A DNA stretch of 5,252 bases from Armatimonadota bacterium (GTDB lineage: Bacteria; Armatimonadota; Zipacnadia; Zipacnadales; UBA11051). The notes under the pieces were generated by a model that was not told the origin of the DNA, searched no databases, and saw nothing but the letters and a program-made list of their open reading frames with translations. A program made the position numbers and the translations under genes. Shown piece after piece: positions 1-4,974 of the stretch; the first letter of the stretch is position 1, and every line of letters starts with the position of its first letter. Location of the stretch: positions 1 through 5,252 of the forward strand of contig JAUWOG010000207.1 of the NCBI GenBank assembly GCA_030612305.1, given 5' to 3'.

Positions 1-147
1 ATCCAGGTTCTCGACTGGCAGACCCATCTCGATGAGCTTCCGCTCGACGAGGCCGGCTATTGTGGATTTGCCCGAGGCCGGGACCCCCGTCACCCAGATT
101 ACTACTCCGTGCTCTTCGTGTTCGCAACAGTTGCACATTGCTTTCAT
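1..147 (-). CDS. cysC: Adenylylsulfate (APS) kinase, N-terminal 49 codons, cut by the window edge
   Basis: This is the start of a P-loop kinase that probably phosphorylates adenylylsulfate with ATP to give PAPS in cytoplasmic sulfate activation. The visible part reads VVIWVTGVPASGKSTIAGLV at residues 15-34, with a Walker A motif at G21-T29 (GVPASGKST). It is followed by a helix and then ENLD at 46-49, which matches the point where APS kinases carry their LDGD strand. The family is usually about 180-200 aa, so roughly three quarters lies outside the window. Two starts are possible. The ATG at 147 sits only one base from an AGGTGG Shine-Dalgarno (149-154), whereas the in-frame ATG at 138 (residue 4) has a spacing of 10 bases and may be the real start. 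The N-terminus is oddly Cys/His rich (MCNCCEHEEH). A mobile-element-like repeat lies directly upstream. Other small P-loop kinases cannot be fully excluded without the rest of the protein. Confidence 0.8.
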   Translation of the reverse strand, partial: MKAMCNCCEHEEHGVVIWVTGVPASGKSTIAGLVERKLIEMGLPVENLD

Positions 148-148
148 T

Positions 149-154
149 CCACCT
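149..154 (-). promoter_or_regulatory. Shine-Dalgarno for the APS kinase gene
   Basis: AGGTGG on the minus strand. It is 1 nt from the upstream ATG (147) and 10 nt from the second in-frame ATG (138), so it favours the second ATG as the initiator. The end of the repeat element begins only 2 bases upstream of it. Confidence 0.55.
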
Positions 155-212
155 GTCTAGTGTCCTGTCCCAGAGATAACTTCACATGGTCTGAATAGCT
201 CACCAAACTTGC

Positions 213-289
213 GGCTCGGCCTTGGCTTTGAGCTTGACGCAGCATTTATCAATGGGTGGCTCGGCGTCCCAAGAAATGGGTGGCTCGGC
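213..289 (+). repeat. Direct repeats around GGCTCGGC inside the element
   Basis: The 15-mer AATGGGTGGCTCGGC occurs exactly at 251-265 and again at 275-289, a 24-bp step. A shorter related copy, GGCTCGGC, lies at 213-220. All three are in the same orientation. They are part of the MITE-like element and could be transposase-binding subterminal repeats or simply expansion within the element. Confidence 0.8.
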
Positions 290-319
290 CTGAGCTTTCG
301 GCCTCATCGAAAGCTCAGG
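289..319. repeat. Perfect 12-bp inverted repeat (hairpin 1 of element)
   Basis: CCTGAGCTTTCG (289-300) and CGAAAGCTCAGG (308-319) are exact reverse complements separated by a 7-nt loop (301-307). It would form a stable hairpin in single-stranded DNA or RNA of either strand. There is no U-tract after it on either strand, so it does not look like an intrinsic terminator. Confidence 0.85.
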
Positions 320-320
320 T

Positions 321-353
321 GACAATTGAACAAGCTGTGCTTGTTCAATTGTC
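321..353. repeat. Perfect 15-bp inverted repeat with 3-nt loop (hairpin 2 of element)
   Basis: GACAATTGAACAAGC (321-335) and GCTTGTTCAATTGTC (339-353) are exact reverse complements around the loop TGT (336-338). It begins two bases after hairpin 1, giving a two-stem tandem. The stem is AT-rich compared with the surrounding coding DNA. Such a long, uninterrupted palindrome is typical of mobile-element cores or of sites recognised as folded DNA. Confidence 0.88.
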
Positions 354-483
354 AGCTTCCAGCCCGAGTCTTCCGCCCCCGAGTCCGTTCGCCTCAACTT
401 CTCCAATTGGACATCTCAAACTTGTTGTCGTGGGAAACCAAAGCCCTCCAATAAACGAACATACCTGCGGGACCCGACACTAG

Positions 484-517
484 GCTCTTCTCAGGCGCGA
501 GGCGGTATCTCGAAAAG
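484..517. other. Short intergenic spacer, nothing recognised
   Basis: These 34 bases separate the repeat element from the terminator of the isomerase-like gene. With the element they make up the gene-free stretch upstream of the APS kinase gene. I see no convincing -35/-10 pair for the kinase either here or in the element. Confidence 0.5.
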
Positions 518-551
518 CAGACGCAGGACGTAGCCGCCCTGCGTCTGTTTT
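518..551 (-). terminator. Intrinsic terminator after the isomerase-like gene
   Basis: CAGACGCAGG (518-527) and CCTGCGTCTG (538-547) form a perfect 10-bp GC-rich stem with a 10-nt loop. Reading the minus strand, the stem is followed by CTTTT (513-517), and it starts about 26 nt after the stop codon at 574. On the plus strand the stem is followed by TTTT (548-551), so it could act in both directions. Confidence 0.8.
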
Positions 552-573
552 CCTGCCTTCGGACATCTCGTTC

Positions 574-1410
574 CTACTGGGCCTCTATCTCCTCGACGAC
601 CTTCTTGACCAGCGCGAAGTCCTCCCGCGTCTGCGCGACGAGTTCAGCGTAGTCCATCTCACCGTACTCGCTGTGCAGCGACACCGTCCCATCATAGCCG
701 AAGTCCTTGAGTAGCTGGAATACCTGCACCCAGTCCTGCACCGCCTCCTCGAAGCCCAGCATCTTCCGGCCGTGTACCAGCTTCCCGTTCTCATCTCGCT
801 CCGTGACGAACGAGTAGCCTTTCAGCGCGACGAGGTTGATATACGGAGCCAGCATGATCATGCCCTGTCGCCAGCCATCGTAGCCGCCCTCGATGTACAT
901 GTGCCCGCTGTCAATGTAGGCCCCGACCGCCCGCGGATCCATCCCCTCCAGCAGCATGTACAGCACCGGGGCTAGTGCGCTCATATACGGCCCCGAGTGG
1001 ATATGGACATTCGCCGATACCCCATAGTCAAGCGCCATTGACTGCAGCCCCGTCAGTTTCGTCTTCGCCCACTCAAACTGGGTCCAGAACTCCTTGGGGT
1101 TCGTGTAGTGCCAGTAGCCGAGCTTGAGCGCGGGCACGCCGCACTCCGCCGCCGCCTCGAATGTCTCCTCCGCATACGGCGACTGGGTGCTGGTGATATT
1201 CGTCGTCAGCAGACCCACGGAAAGCCCTAGCTGCTCCAGGAGTGCCACGGCTTTCGGCAGTTCGCTTACGACGTTCTCGGGTTCGATGCGTCCACCGGGC
1301 CGAACGGTCAGGTCAATGCCGTCGAGCCCGATGTCTCTCATCGTCTCCCCGACTTCCTGCAGTGACAACCCCAGCATGTCGAGATGCTTCGAGAACATGA
1401 CGAATTCCAT
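574..1410 (-). CDS. Sugar phosphate isomerase/epimerase-like TIM-barrel protein (xylose isomerase-like)
   Basis: This 278-aa protein has the size and motif pattern of the xylose isomerase-like TIM-barrel family (AP endonuclease 2 superfamily), which are usually metal-dependent sugar or inositol isomerases and epimerases. Visible landmarks are GLDGIDLTVRPGG at 28-40 (strand 2 region), VHIHSG at 135-140, YIDSGHM at 165-171 (the DxGH element, D167 and H170), VALKGY at 194-199 and SLHSEY at 244-249 with E248 as the likely last metal ligand. The usual metal-binding Glu in the middle of the barrel appears to be replaced by the HIH segment (H136, H138), which I recall in some subgroups. There is no signal peptide, so it is probably cytoplasmic. 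The ATG at 1410 has a good AAGGAG site (1418-1423) 7 nt away. It follows the lyase gene by 111 nt and is probably co-transcribed with it. The substrate cannot be told from sequence. Confidence 0.85.
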   Translation of the reverse strand: MEFVMFSKHLDMLGLSLQEVGETMRDIGLDGIDLTVRPGGRIEPENVVSELPKAVALLEQLGLSVGLLTTNITSTQSPYAEETFEAAAECGVPALKLGYWHYTNPKEFWTQFEWAKTKLTGLQSMALDYGVSANVHIHSGPYMSALAPVLYMLLEGMDPRAVGAYIDSGHMYIEGGYDGWRQGMIMLAPYINLVALKGYSFVTERDENGKLVHGRKMLGFEEAVQDWVQVFQLLKDFGYDGTVSLHSEYGEMDYAELVAQTREDFALVKKVVEEIEAQ

Positions 1411-1417
1411 GGTTATT

Positions 1418-1423
1418 CTCCTT
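1418..1423 (-). promoter_or_regulatory. Ribosome binding site of the isomerase-like gene
   Basis: AAGGAG on the minus strand, 7 nt before the ATG at 1410. It fixes the start of this gene and shows independent initiation after the 111-nt gap to the lyase gene. Confidence 0.75.
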
Positions 1424-1521
1424 TGCAGAACTGATGCTACATGAGGTGTGGCAGGTGTTGCTTCAGAGTCACGTCCAGTCGGGGCTAGTTCTTCGTGTGG
1501 CGCGGGATTACCTTCATGGCC

Positions 1522-2757
1522 TCAAGCAAGCAGGTGGCGGAGGCGTCTGAGTTCATTGCGGACGATGCAGGCGGCCTCATCTATGCCCATGCCCGGACGT
1601 GCCAGGATCTGCTCCGCACCTACGGCGACAGCCACATGCACCGCCGTGCGCGCACTGATGTCGGTCTCATTGCAGCTTCCACCCATGTATGCGCCGAGGC
1701 CGTATTCCCTGCATATCAGCGCAGCCCTGATGCTGTCCCCGAGCAGCCCCAGGTCCGGCATCTTTATCTGTATCAGGTCTGCCGCTCCCGCGCTTGCGAA
1801 TAGCTCCACGTCCGCGACCGTATTGCACCATTCATCGGCGATGATCTGCGGCACCGGCTCCGCAAGCTCCCCGACGGCCCGCCGGAGTTGGGCCATCAGC
1901 TCGAGCTGTTGAGCCTGGGTCGCCGCCTCCACCGGGGCTTCGATCTGGAGTTGCAGCGGCGAGACCACACCCGCCAGGAGCCCGATATACTCAGCCATAG
2001 CGCGGATGTCACCGTCGAAGGCACGGCCAATGGTGCCGTAGCAGTCGAAGTGGATGCAGGGCCGATAGCCGGGTCGCGTCTGGTGCTGCTCGATACGCGC
2101 CATTATCCAGCGGGCGTAATCAAGCAGCTTTTCTCCTTGATGCCCGAAGTCGTCGTCAACGCTCTTTATCAGGCCATGGGGCAGAACGTCCATCTCGCGG
2201 TAGAGCGCCTTGTCCACGCCGGCGTGGCGGGCATCGCCTGTTTGCACGCCGACTCTGGGGTCCTGGCGGCTGATAGTCAGGCCATACTCTTCGGCGATGA
2301 CAGAAGCAGCGGGAATGCGGCGGGCCGCGGCGACAGCCTGCAGAAGAGCCTGGGAGGTGGCGTAGAGGACTGCGGTGTGGAAGGGTCCGTGCCTGTCGCT
2401 CAGCTCGAGGAGTCTTCCCTCCAGGGATCGGAAGTCGCTGACTGAGGCCCCGGCAAAGGCGGGGATGATGTGCTCCTCGACGGTGCTGATGCCGCTGGAA
2501 GCGCGAAAGACGGGATCGCGTCCGGCAATGCCTGCGTAGGTTACGCTCCCGCCCTCGCCGACGGCAACAGTCCCGTCGGAAAGCTGGATGAGTACGGAGA
2601 CAATCTCCCCGGGCTCGCGCACACGCTCAAAGCCGGGGGTCAGGGGCTGGCCAGTGACGAGGTAGTGATTGACAGACGCTGCGGCAGCGAATGCGGGCTT
2701 GTCACCTACATACCACCCGCCTTCACCGGCCACGGCGGCAATCGAGGAGAGCCTCAT
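1522..2757 (-). CDS. mal: 3-Methylaspartate ammonia-lyase family protein (enolase superfamily)
   Basis: The family enzyme reversibly removes ammonia from L-threo-3-methylaspartate to give mesaconate. At 411 aa the protein aligns from its first Met, without gaps through at least residue 172, to the clostridial enzyme (about 413 aa) as I remember it. Catalytic and metal residues are all present: Q172, H194 (DVLPHGLI), metal ligands D238 (HFDCYGTIG), E273 (QIEAP) and D308 (ADEWCNT), Q330, the base K332 (IQIKMPDLG), C362 (GGSCNET) and L385 in ILARPGMGID. Three pocket positions differ: T73 where the clostridial enzyme has Gln, G170 where it has Phe, and S361 where it has Thr. It is therefore probably an active ammonia-lyase, perhaps on another amino acid. 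No glutamate mutase gene is adjacent; the neighbours are a porin (104 nt upstream) and a sugar isomerase-like gene (111 nt downstream). The Shine-Dalgarno is weak, so the start at 2757 rests on homology. Confidence 0.88.
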   Translation of the reverse strand: MRLSSIAAVAGEGGWYVGDKPAFAAAASVNHYLVTGQPLTPGFERVREPGEIVSVLIQLSDGTVAVGEGGSVTYAGIAGRDPVFRASSGISTVEEHIIPAFAGASVSDFRSLEGRLLELSDRHGPFHTAVLYATSQALLQAVAAARRIPAASVIAEEYGLTISRQDPRVGVQTGDARHAGVDKALYREMDVLPHGLIKSVDDDFGHQGEKLLDYARWIMARIEQHQTRPGYRPCIHFDCYGTIGRAFDGDIRAMAEYIGLLAGVVSPLQLQIEAPVEAATQAQQLELMAQLRRAVGELAEPVPQIIADEWCNTVADVELFASAGAADLIQIKMPDLGLLGDSIRAALICREYGLGAYMGGSCNETDISARTAVHVAVAVGAEQILARPGMGIDEAACIVRNELRRLRHLLA

Positions 2758-2830
2758 GAGAAGTGCGCCTGCTCATTTACGTGCAGATAGCCAGGAGACA
2801 AGTGGCGGACGCTCCACGTCCGGCTGAAGC

Positions 2831-2859
2831 CTGACCTACGCGTTTGGTGGGTAGGTCGG
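2831..2859. repeat. Inverted repeat in the porin-lyase intergenic gap
   Basis: GACCTAC (2833-2839) and GTAGGTC (2851-2857) pair perfectly with an 11-nt loop, extended by one T-G and one C-G pair. It lies 3 nt after the porin stop codon. The minus strand after the stem has no U-tract, so it is at best a weak terminator or an RNA-stabilising 3' hairpin. A second small stem, CGGACG/CGTCCG, follows at 2806-2822. No good promoter for the lyase gene is visible in this gap. Confidence 0.5.
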
Positions 2860-2861
2860 AG

Positions 2862-4550
2862 TTAGAAGCCGATGGCGCATTCGGCGCGCAGCATCTCCTG
2901 GCTCTTGGCACCCGGTGTGGCATCGCTTGCGAGGTCCTGCCGCGCGTAGGTCAGGTGTATGTCGAGGCCGCGCGCGATCTCCCTGGACAGCGTAATTCCG
3001 AACAGCGTGTCATAGTCGTCGTTGGCGAACTGGCTTAGCAGCCACCAGTCGCTGACGGCTTTCGGTCGCAGATAGACGAGGCTGATCGGCGTATCTCCGA
3101 TATGCGTGCTCAGATACGCTCCGTGGCACTTGAAGTTGGTGATAGCGAAGGGGTTCTTCAGCCACCGGTCCCAGGGGATGAGGTTGCCCGGCCGGCTGAG
3201 CTGCGTCGTCTCGTAGTAGGGATGCAGCGACGAATAGACGACATCGTACTCTGCGTCTATGTTCGAGTAGTAGTATGTCAGGCAGAGGTCATCGGTCGCC
3301 ACAAGGTCAACAGTGAGCGCCACTGCATCGTCCACGCTCTTGAACGGATACCTGGCCCGGTTGGCGTGGCGGTTCTGTCGCGCATACTCCGCGCAGAGGT
3401 ACTTGTCATGAGCCAGCCGGTACTTGAAGTCTGCGCCATAGACGATCTCGTTGCCCGTGCCGTCGGGCAGGGCATTGAACGCCAATGACCATTTCGGGCG
3501 CTGATAGGCCAGCCGGGCCGCCACATAGCCGTCGCCTTGTCCGGGGAAGGGCCGGGCCGGCAGCCAGTCATACGAGGCACCCGCAGCGATGAAGTCGAAG
3601 TCCAGATGCGTGCCGAACAGGTCCTCTTTCTGCAAGCGGATGCCCGCCAGACCGCGGCGCTCGTTGTTGACCATCAGCCCCATTCCGTAGCAGAAGAACT
3701 GCCGACCGATAGTCCAATTCGCGTGGAAACTGCCTCGGGTGGGGAACTTGACGTAGGCTTCTTCGAGCCAGAGGTCATTGCCGCCGAATCCGTAGGGCCG
3801 GTTGCCCGGGGTATTCATGAAGCCGGGGCCCTCACCGATGTCATAGCCAACTACGCTGAGCGGCACGTACTCGTCCGCCCACCTGAACGAAATGCGCAGG
3901 AATGCGTCATCGGTGACATTCCCCTGCACGCCCACTCTGGCGCTGAGATTATCGAACTCGCTGCCGAAGTTGACGTCGCCGGCAAATCCGATGCGGTAAC
4001 TCAGCCACCCGAAGGGCTCGATATCCGGCTTCCGGGCCTCGATTACTGTTACGCGTTGCGCGATTCGCTCGACCTTTTCCTGCAGGGCTGCGACATCCCC
4101 CGGGAGTCGCATGAACTCGGGGCAGAATTCGATAGTGAGTTTCTCAACGATGTGGGCGATCTCGGTTTCGCCAGGCTGCCCCACTCCGTCGGGCCCGGGC
4201 TTCCCTGGCGAGCCGGCGTCTCCCGCCGGGCCTTTCGGTCCTTCTGGGCCGTCAGCACCCTTGGCGCCCGGCTTGCCGTCAATACCGCCTTTGGGCCACA
4301 TAATAGCGTACATGTCGAGGAGCCGCGAGATGGCCATAGCGAATTCGTAGCGCGTCAGTCTGCGCTCGCCGTCATAGGTGCCGTCCGGATAACCAATGGT
4401 GATGCCGATTTCACACAACTGGTCCACTGCATCATACGCCCAGTGGTCGAAGGGAACTGTCTGAATCGGGCCCTCTTGCCCCCATGCGGCATGGCCGGCA
4501 CTCAGGCCGACCAGCACGCTCATCAGGACGAGCAAATGGGTCTTTCTCAT
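2862..4550 (-). CDS. SLH-domain outer-membrane porin with a collagen-like Gly-X-Y segment
   Basis: This 562-aa protein probably forms an outer-membrane channel tethered to the cell wall. Residues 1-24 are a signal peptide (MRKTH, a hydrophobic core, then AAWGQ). Residues 32-82 form one SLH domain (VPFDHWAYDAV, IGYPDGTY, LTRYEFAMAISRLL), which in related porins binds peptidoglycan-linked polymer. Residues 89-129 are Gly-X-Y triplets. Residues 150-173 look like a coiled coil (ALQEKVERIAQRV). From about 178 to the end runs a beta-barrel with alternating hydrophobic and aromatic strands and the C-terminal Phe typical of outer-membrane proteins (AIGF). The order SLH, linker, coiled coil, barrel matches SlpA/OmpM/SomA-type proteins. 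The start at 4550 is chosen for its signal peptide and the GGAG sequence just upstream; the in-frame ATG at 4562 would contain that site. Seven cysteines are present, which is unusual for such barrels. A paralogue ends upstream. The solute is unknown. Confidence 0.88.
   Translation of the reverse strand: MRKTHLLVLMSVLVGLSAGHAAWGQEGPIQTVPFDHWAYDAVDQLCEIGITIGYPDGTYDGERRLTRYEFAMAISRLLDMYAIMWPKGGIDGKPGAKGADGPEGPKGPAGDAGSPGKPGPDGVGQPGETEIAHIVEKLTIEFCPEFMRLPGDVAALQEKVERIAQRVTVIEARKPDIEPFGWLSYRIGFAGDVNFGSEFDNLSARVGVQGNVTDDAFLRISFRWADEYVPLSVVGYDIGEGPGFMNTPGNRPYGFGGNDLWLEEAYVKFPTRGSFHANWTIGRQFFCYGMGLMVNNERRGLAGIRLQKEDLFGTHLDFDFIAAGASYDWLPARPFPGQGDGYVAARLAYQRPKWSLAFNALPDGTGNEIVYGADFKYRLAHDKYLCAEYARQNRHANRARYPFKSVDDAVALTVDLVATDDLCLTYYYSNIDAEYDVVYSSLHPYYETTQLSRPGNLIPWDRWLKNPFAITNFKCHGAYLSTHIGDTPISLVYLRPKAVSDWWLLSQFANDDYDTLFGITLSREIARGLDIHLTYARQDLASDATPGAKSQEMLRAECAIGF
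4164..4286 (-). repeat. Collagen-like Gly-X-Y triplet region within the porin
   Basis: Codons for residues 89-129 encode eleven consecutive Gly-X-Y triplets (GID GKP GAK GAD GPE GPK ..., ending GPD at 119-121), one two-residue break (GV), then GQP and GET. Pro and Lys/Asp/Glu dominate the X and Y positions. In bacterial collagen-like proteins such runs form trimeric triple helices, and a trimer would suit a trimeric porin. Trimerisation here is inference. Confidence 0.85.
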
Positions 4551-4778
4551 GGTTCTCTCCATTTCGCGGGCTTGACGACGTTCTTGCGGCCGTCTCGTCG
4601 CCACAGCAGCACACGCACACGAACTGCGGCCGGGCTTTTGTCCCGGTTCAAGCCAGGCGTCCGAATGACGCGCCACGTCGGCGGGGCTGCGGTCTTTGCG
4701 TTTTTCTTTGCACAGACGTACAATTTCCGCGCGTCCCGTTCGGGTATGCGGGACGTGCCGAGCCTGCACCGACACATG
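4551..4778 (-). promoter_or_regulatory. Long, hairpin-rich 5' leader of the porin gene
   Basis: Between the predicted transcription start (about 4778) and the porin ATG lie about 225 nt with no convincing gene. They contain several perfect small stems: CGTCCCG/CGGGACG (4732-4738 with 4749-4755), GCGTC/GACGC (4657-4661 with 4667-4671) and CCGGG/CCCGG (4630-4634 with 4642-4646). I could not match the layout to a known riboswitch. It may regulate porin mRNA stability or translation, or may simply be an unremarkable GC-rich leader. Confidence 0.4.
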
Positions 4779-4784
4779 AGGGGG

Positions 4785-4812
4785 AGTATAGCATACCTGC
4801 CGCGCTATGCAA
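4785..4812 (-). promoter_or_regulatory. Sigma-70-type promoter for the porin gene
   Basis: On the minus strand, TTGCAT (4807-4812) and TATACT (4785-4790) are separated by 16 bp, and the -10 box is preceded by TGC, an extended -10 signature. The boxes match the consensus at four and five of six bases. The site lies between the upstream gene's terminator and the porin, as expected for an independent promoter. Transcription would start near 4778. Confidence 0.55.
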
Positions 4813-4916
4813 AGAGAATCTGTTCGTATCAAGTTGTCTTGAGCGGTTAGGTGGTGCGTCGCGGGGCGGGCGTCTTCGGTCTCTCTCTGCAGTTTCCGTA
4901 CCGAGGTGGGGGCGCG
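4813..4916. other. Intergenic spacer upstream of the porin promoter
   Basis: About 100 bases between the promoter and the upstream terminator. A small inverted repeat TCAAG-TTGT-CTTGA lies just upstream of the predicted -35 box and could be an operator half-site arrangement, but it is short and may be chance. Nothing else is recognised. Confidence 0.3.
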
Positions 4917-4948
4917 AAAAAAAGGACCCCCGACTTGGGGGTCCTTTT
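4917..4948 (-). terminator. Strong intrinsic terminator after the upstream barrel gene
   Basis: AAAAGGACCCCC (4920-4931) and GGGGGTCCTTTT (4937-4948) form a perfect 12-bp stem with a 5-nt loop. On the minus strand it is followed by a run of seven Ts (4917-4923, partly in the stem), 27 nt after the stop at 4975. This is a classic rho-independent terminator and separates the two paralogous porin genes transcriptionally. Confidence 0.92.
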
Positions 4949-4974
4949 GGTGCTGTTGTTGCTGCGGGCTGCTA

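Larger units (their letters stand above)
157..483. mobile_element. MITE-like non-autonomous element with terminal inverted repeats
   Basis: The left end (157-171) and the reverse complement of the right end (469-483) match at 13 of 15 positions (CTAGTGTCCTGTCCC against CTAGTGTCGGGTCCC). Both boundaries are CTAG, which could be a 4-bp target duplication, as made by some IS5-group elements, or a TA duplication, as made by IS630/Tc1-type elements, with the repeat starting GTGTC. The two cannot be told apart here because CTAG contains TA at its centre. The interior has no transposase; the only open frames are about 70 codons, lack a recognisable domain and run through hairpins. It holds three GGCTCGGC repeats and two perfect hairpins, annotated separately. 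The architecture suggests an element mobilised in trans. The parent family is not identified, and only other genomic copies would confirm mobility. Confidence 0.6.

Noticed and set aside
213..289. GGCTCGGC direct repeats as a CRISPR array
   Set aside because: There are only three short, unevenly spaced copies, with no consistent spacer length and no cas genes. They lie within an element bounded by terminal inverted repeats.
200..406. Minus-strand open frame of 68 codons inside the repeat element, with AEPPI-type residue repeats
   Set aside because: It runs through both perfect hairpins and the direct repeats, has no ribosome binding site that I can see and no recognisable domain. The repeated residues are explained by the DNA repeats.
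2806..2822. CGGACG/CGTCCG hairpin as terminator of the porin gene
   Set aside because: The stem is only 6 bp and no U-tract follows on the minus strand.
4600..4760. Cyclic-di-GMP (GEMM) riboswitch, prompted by a CGCAAAG sequence in the porin leader
   Set aside because: The other conserved parts of that aptamer and its three-way stem layout are not found around it.
4547..4777. Possible 76-codon leader ORF whose TGA overlaps the porin ATG (ATGA)
   Set aside because: No ribosome binding site precedes it, it starts almost at the predicted transcription start, and its very Arg/Lys-rich composition resembles translated GC-rich leader. The ATGA overlap is suggestive of coupling but too likely by chance.
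3537..4850. Plus-strand open frame of 437 codons opposite the porin
   Set aside because: It is a shadow of the GC-rich minus-strand porin codons. It has no family resemblance, crosses the porin's leader and promoter, and the minus-strand reading has a signal peptide, SLH domain and barrel.
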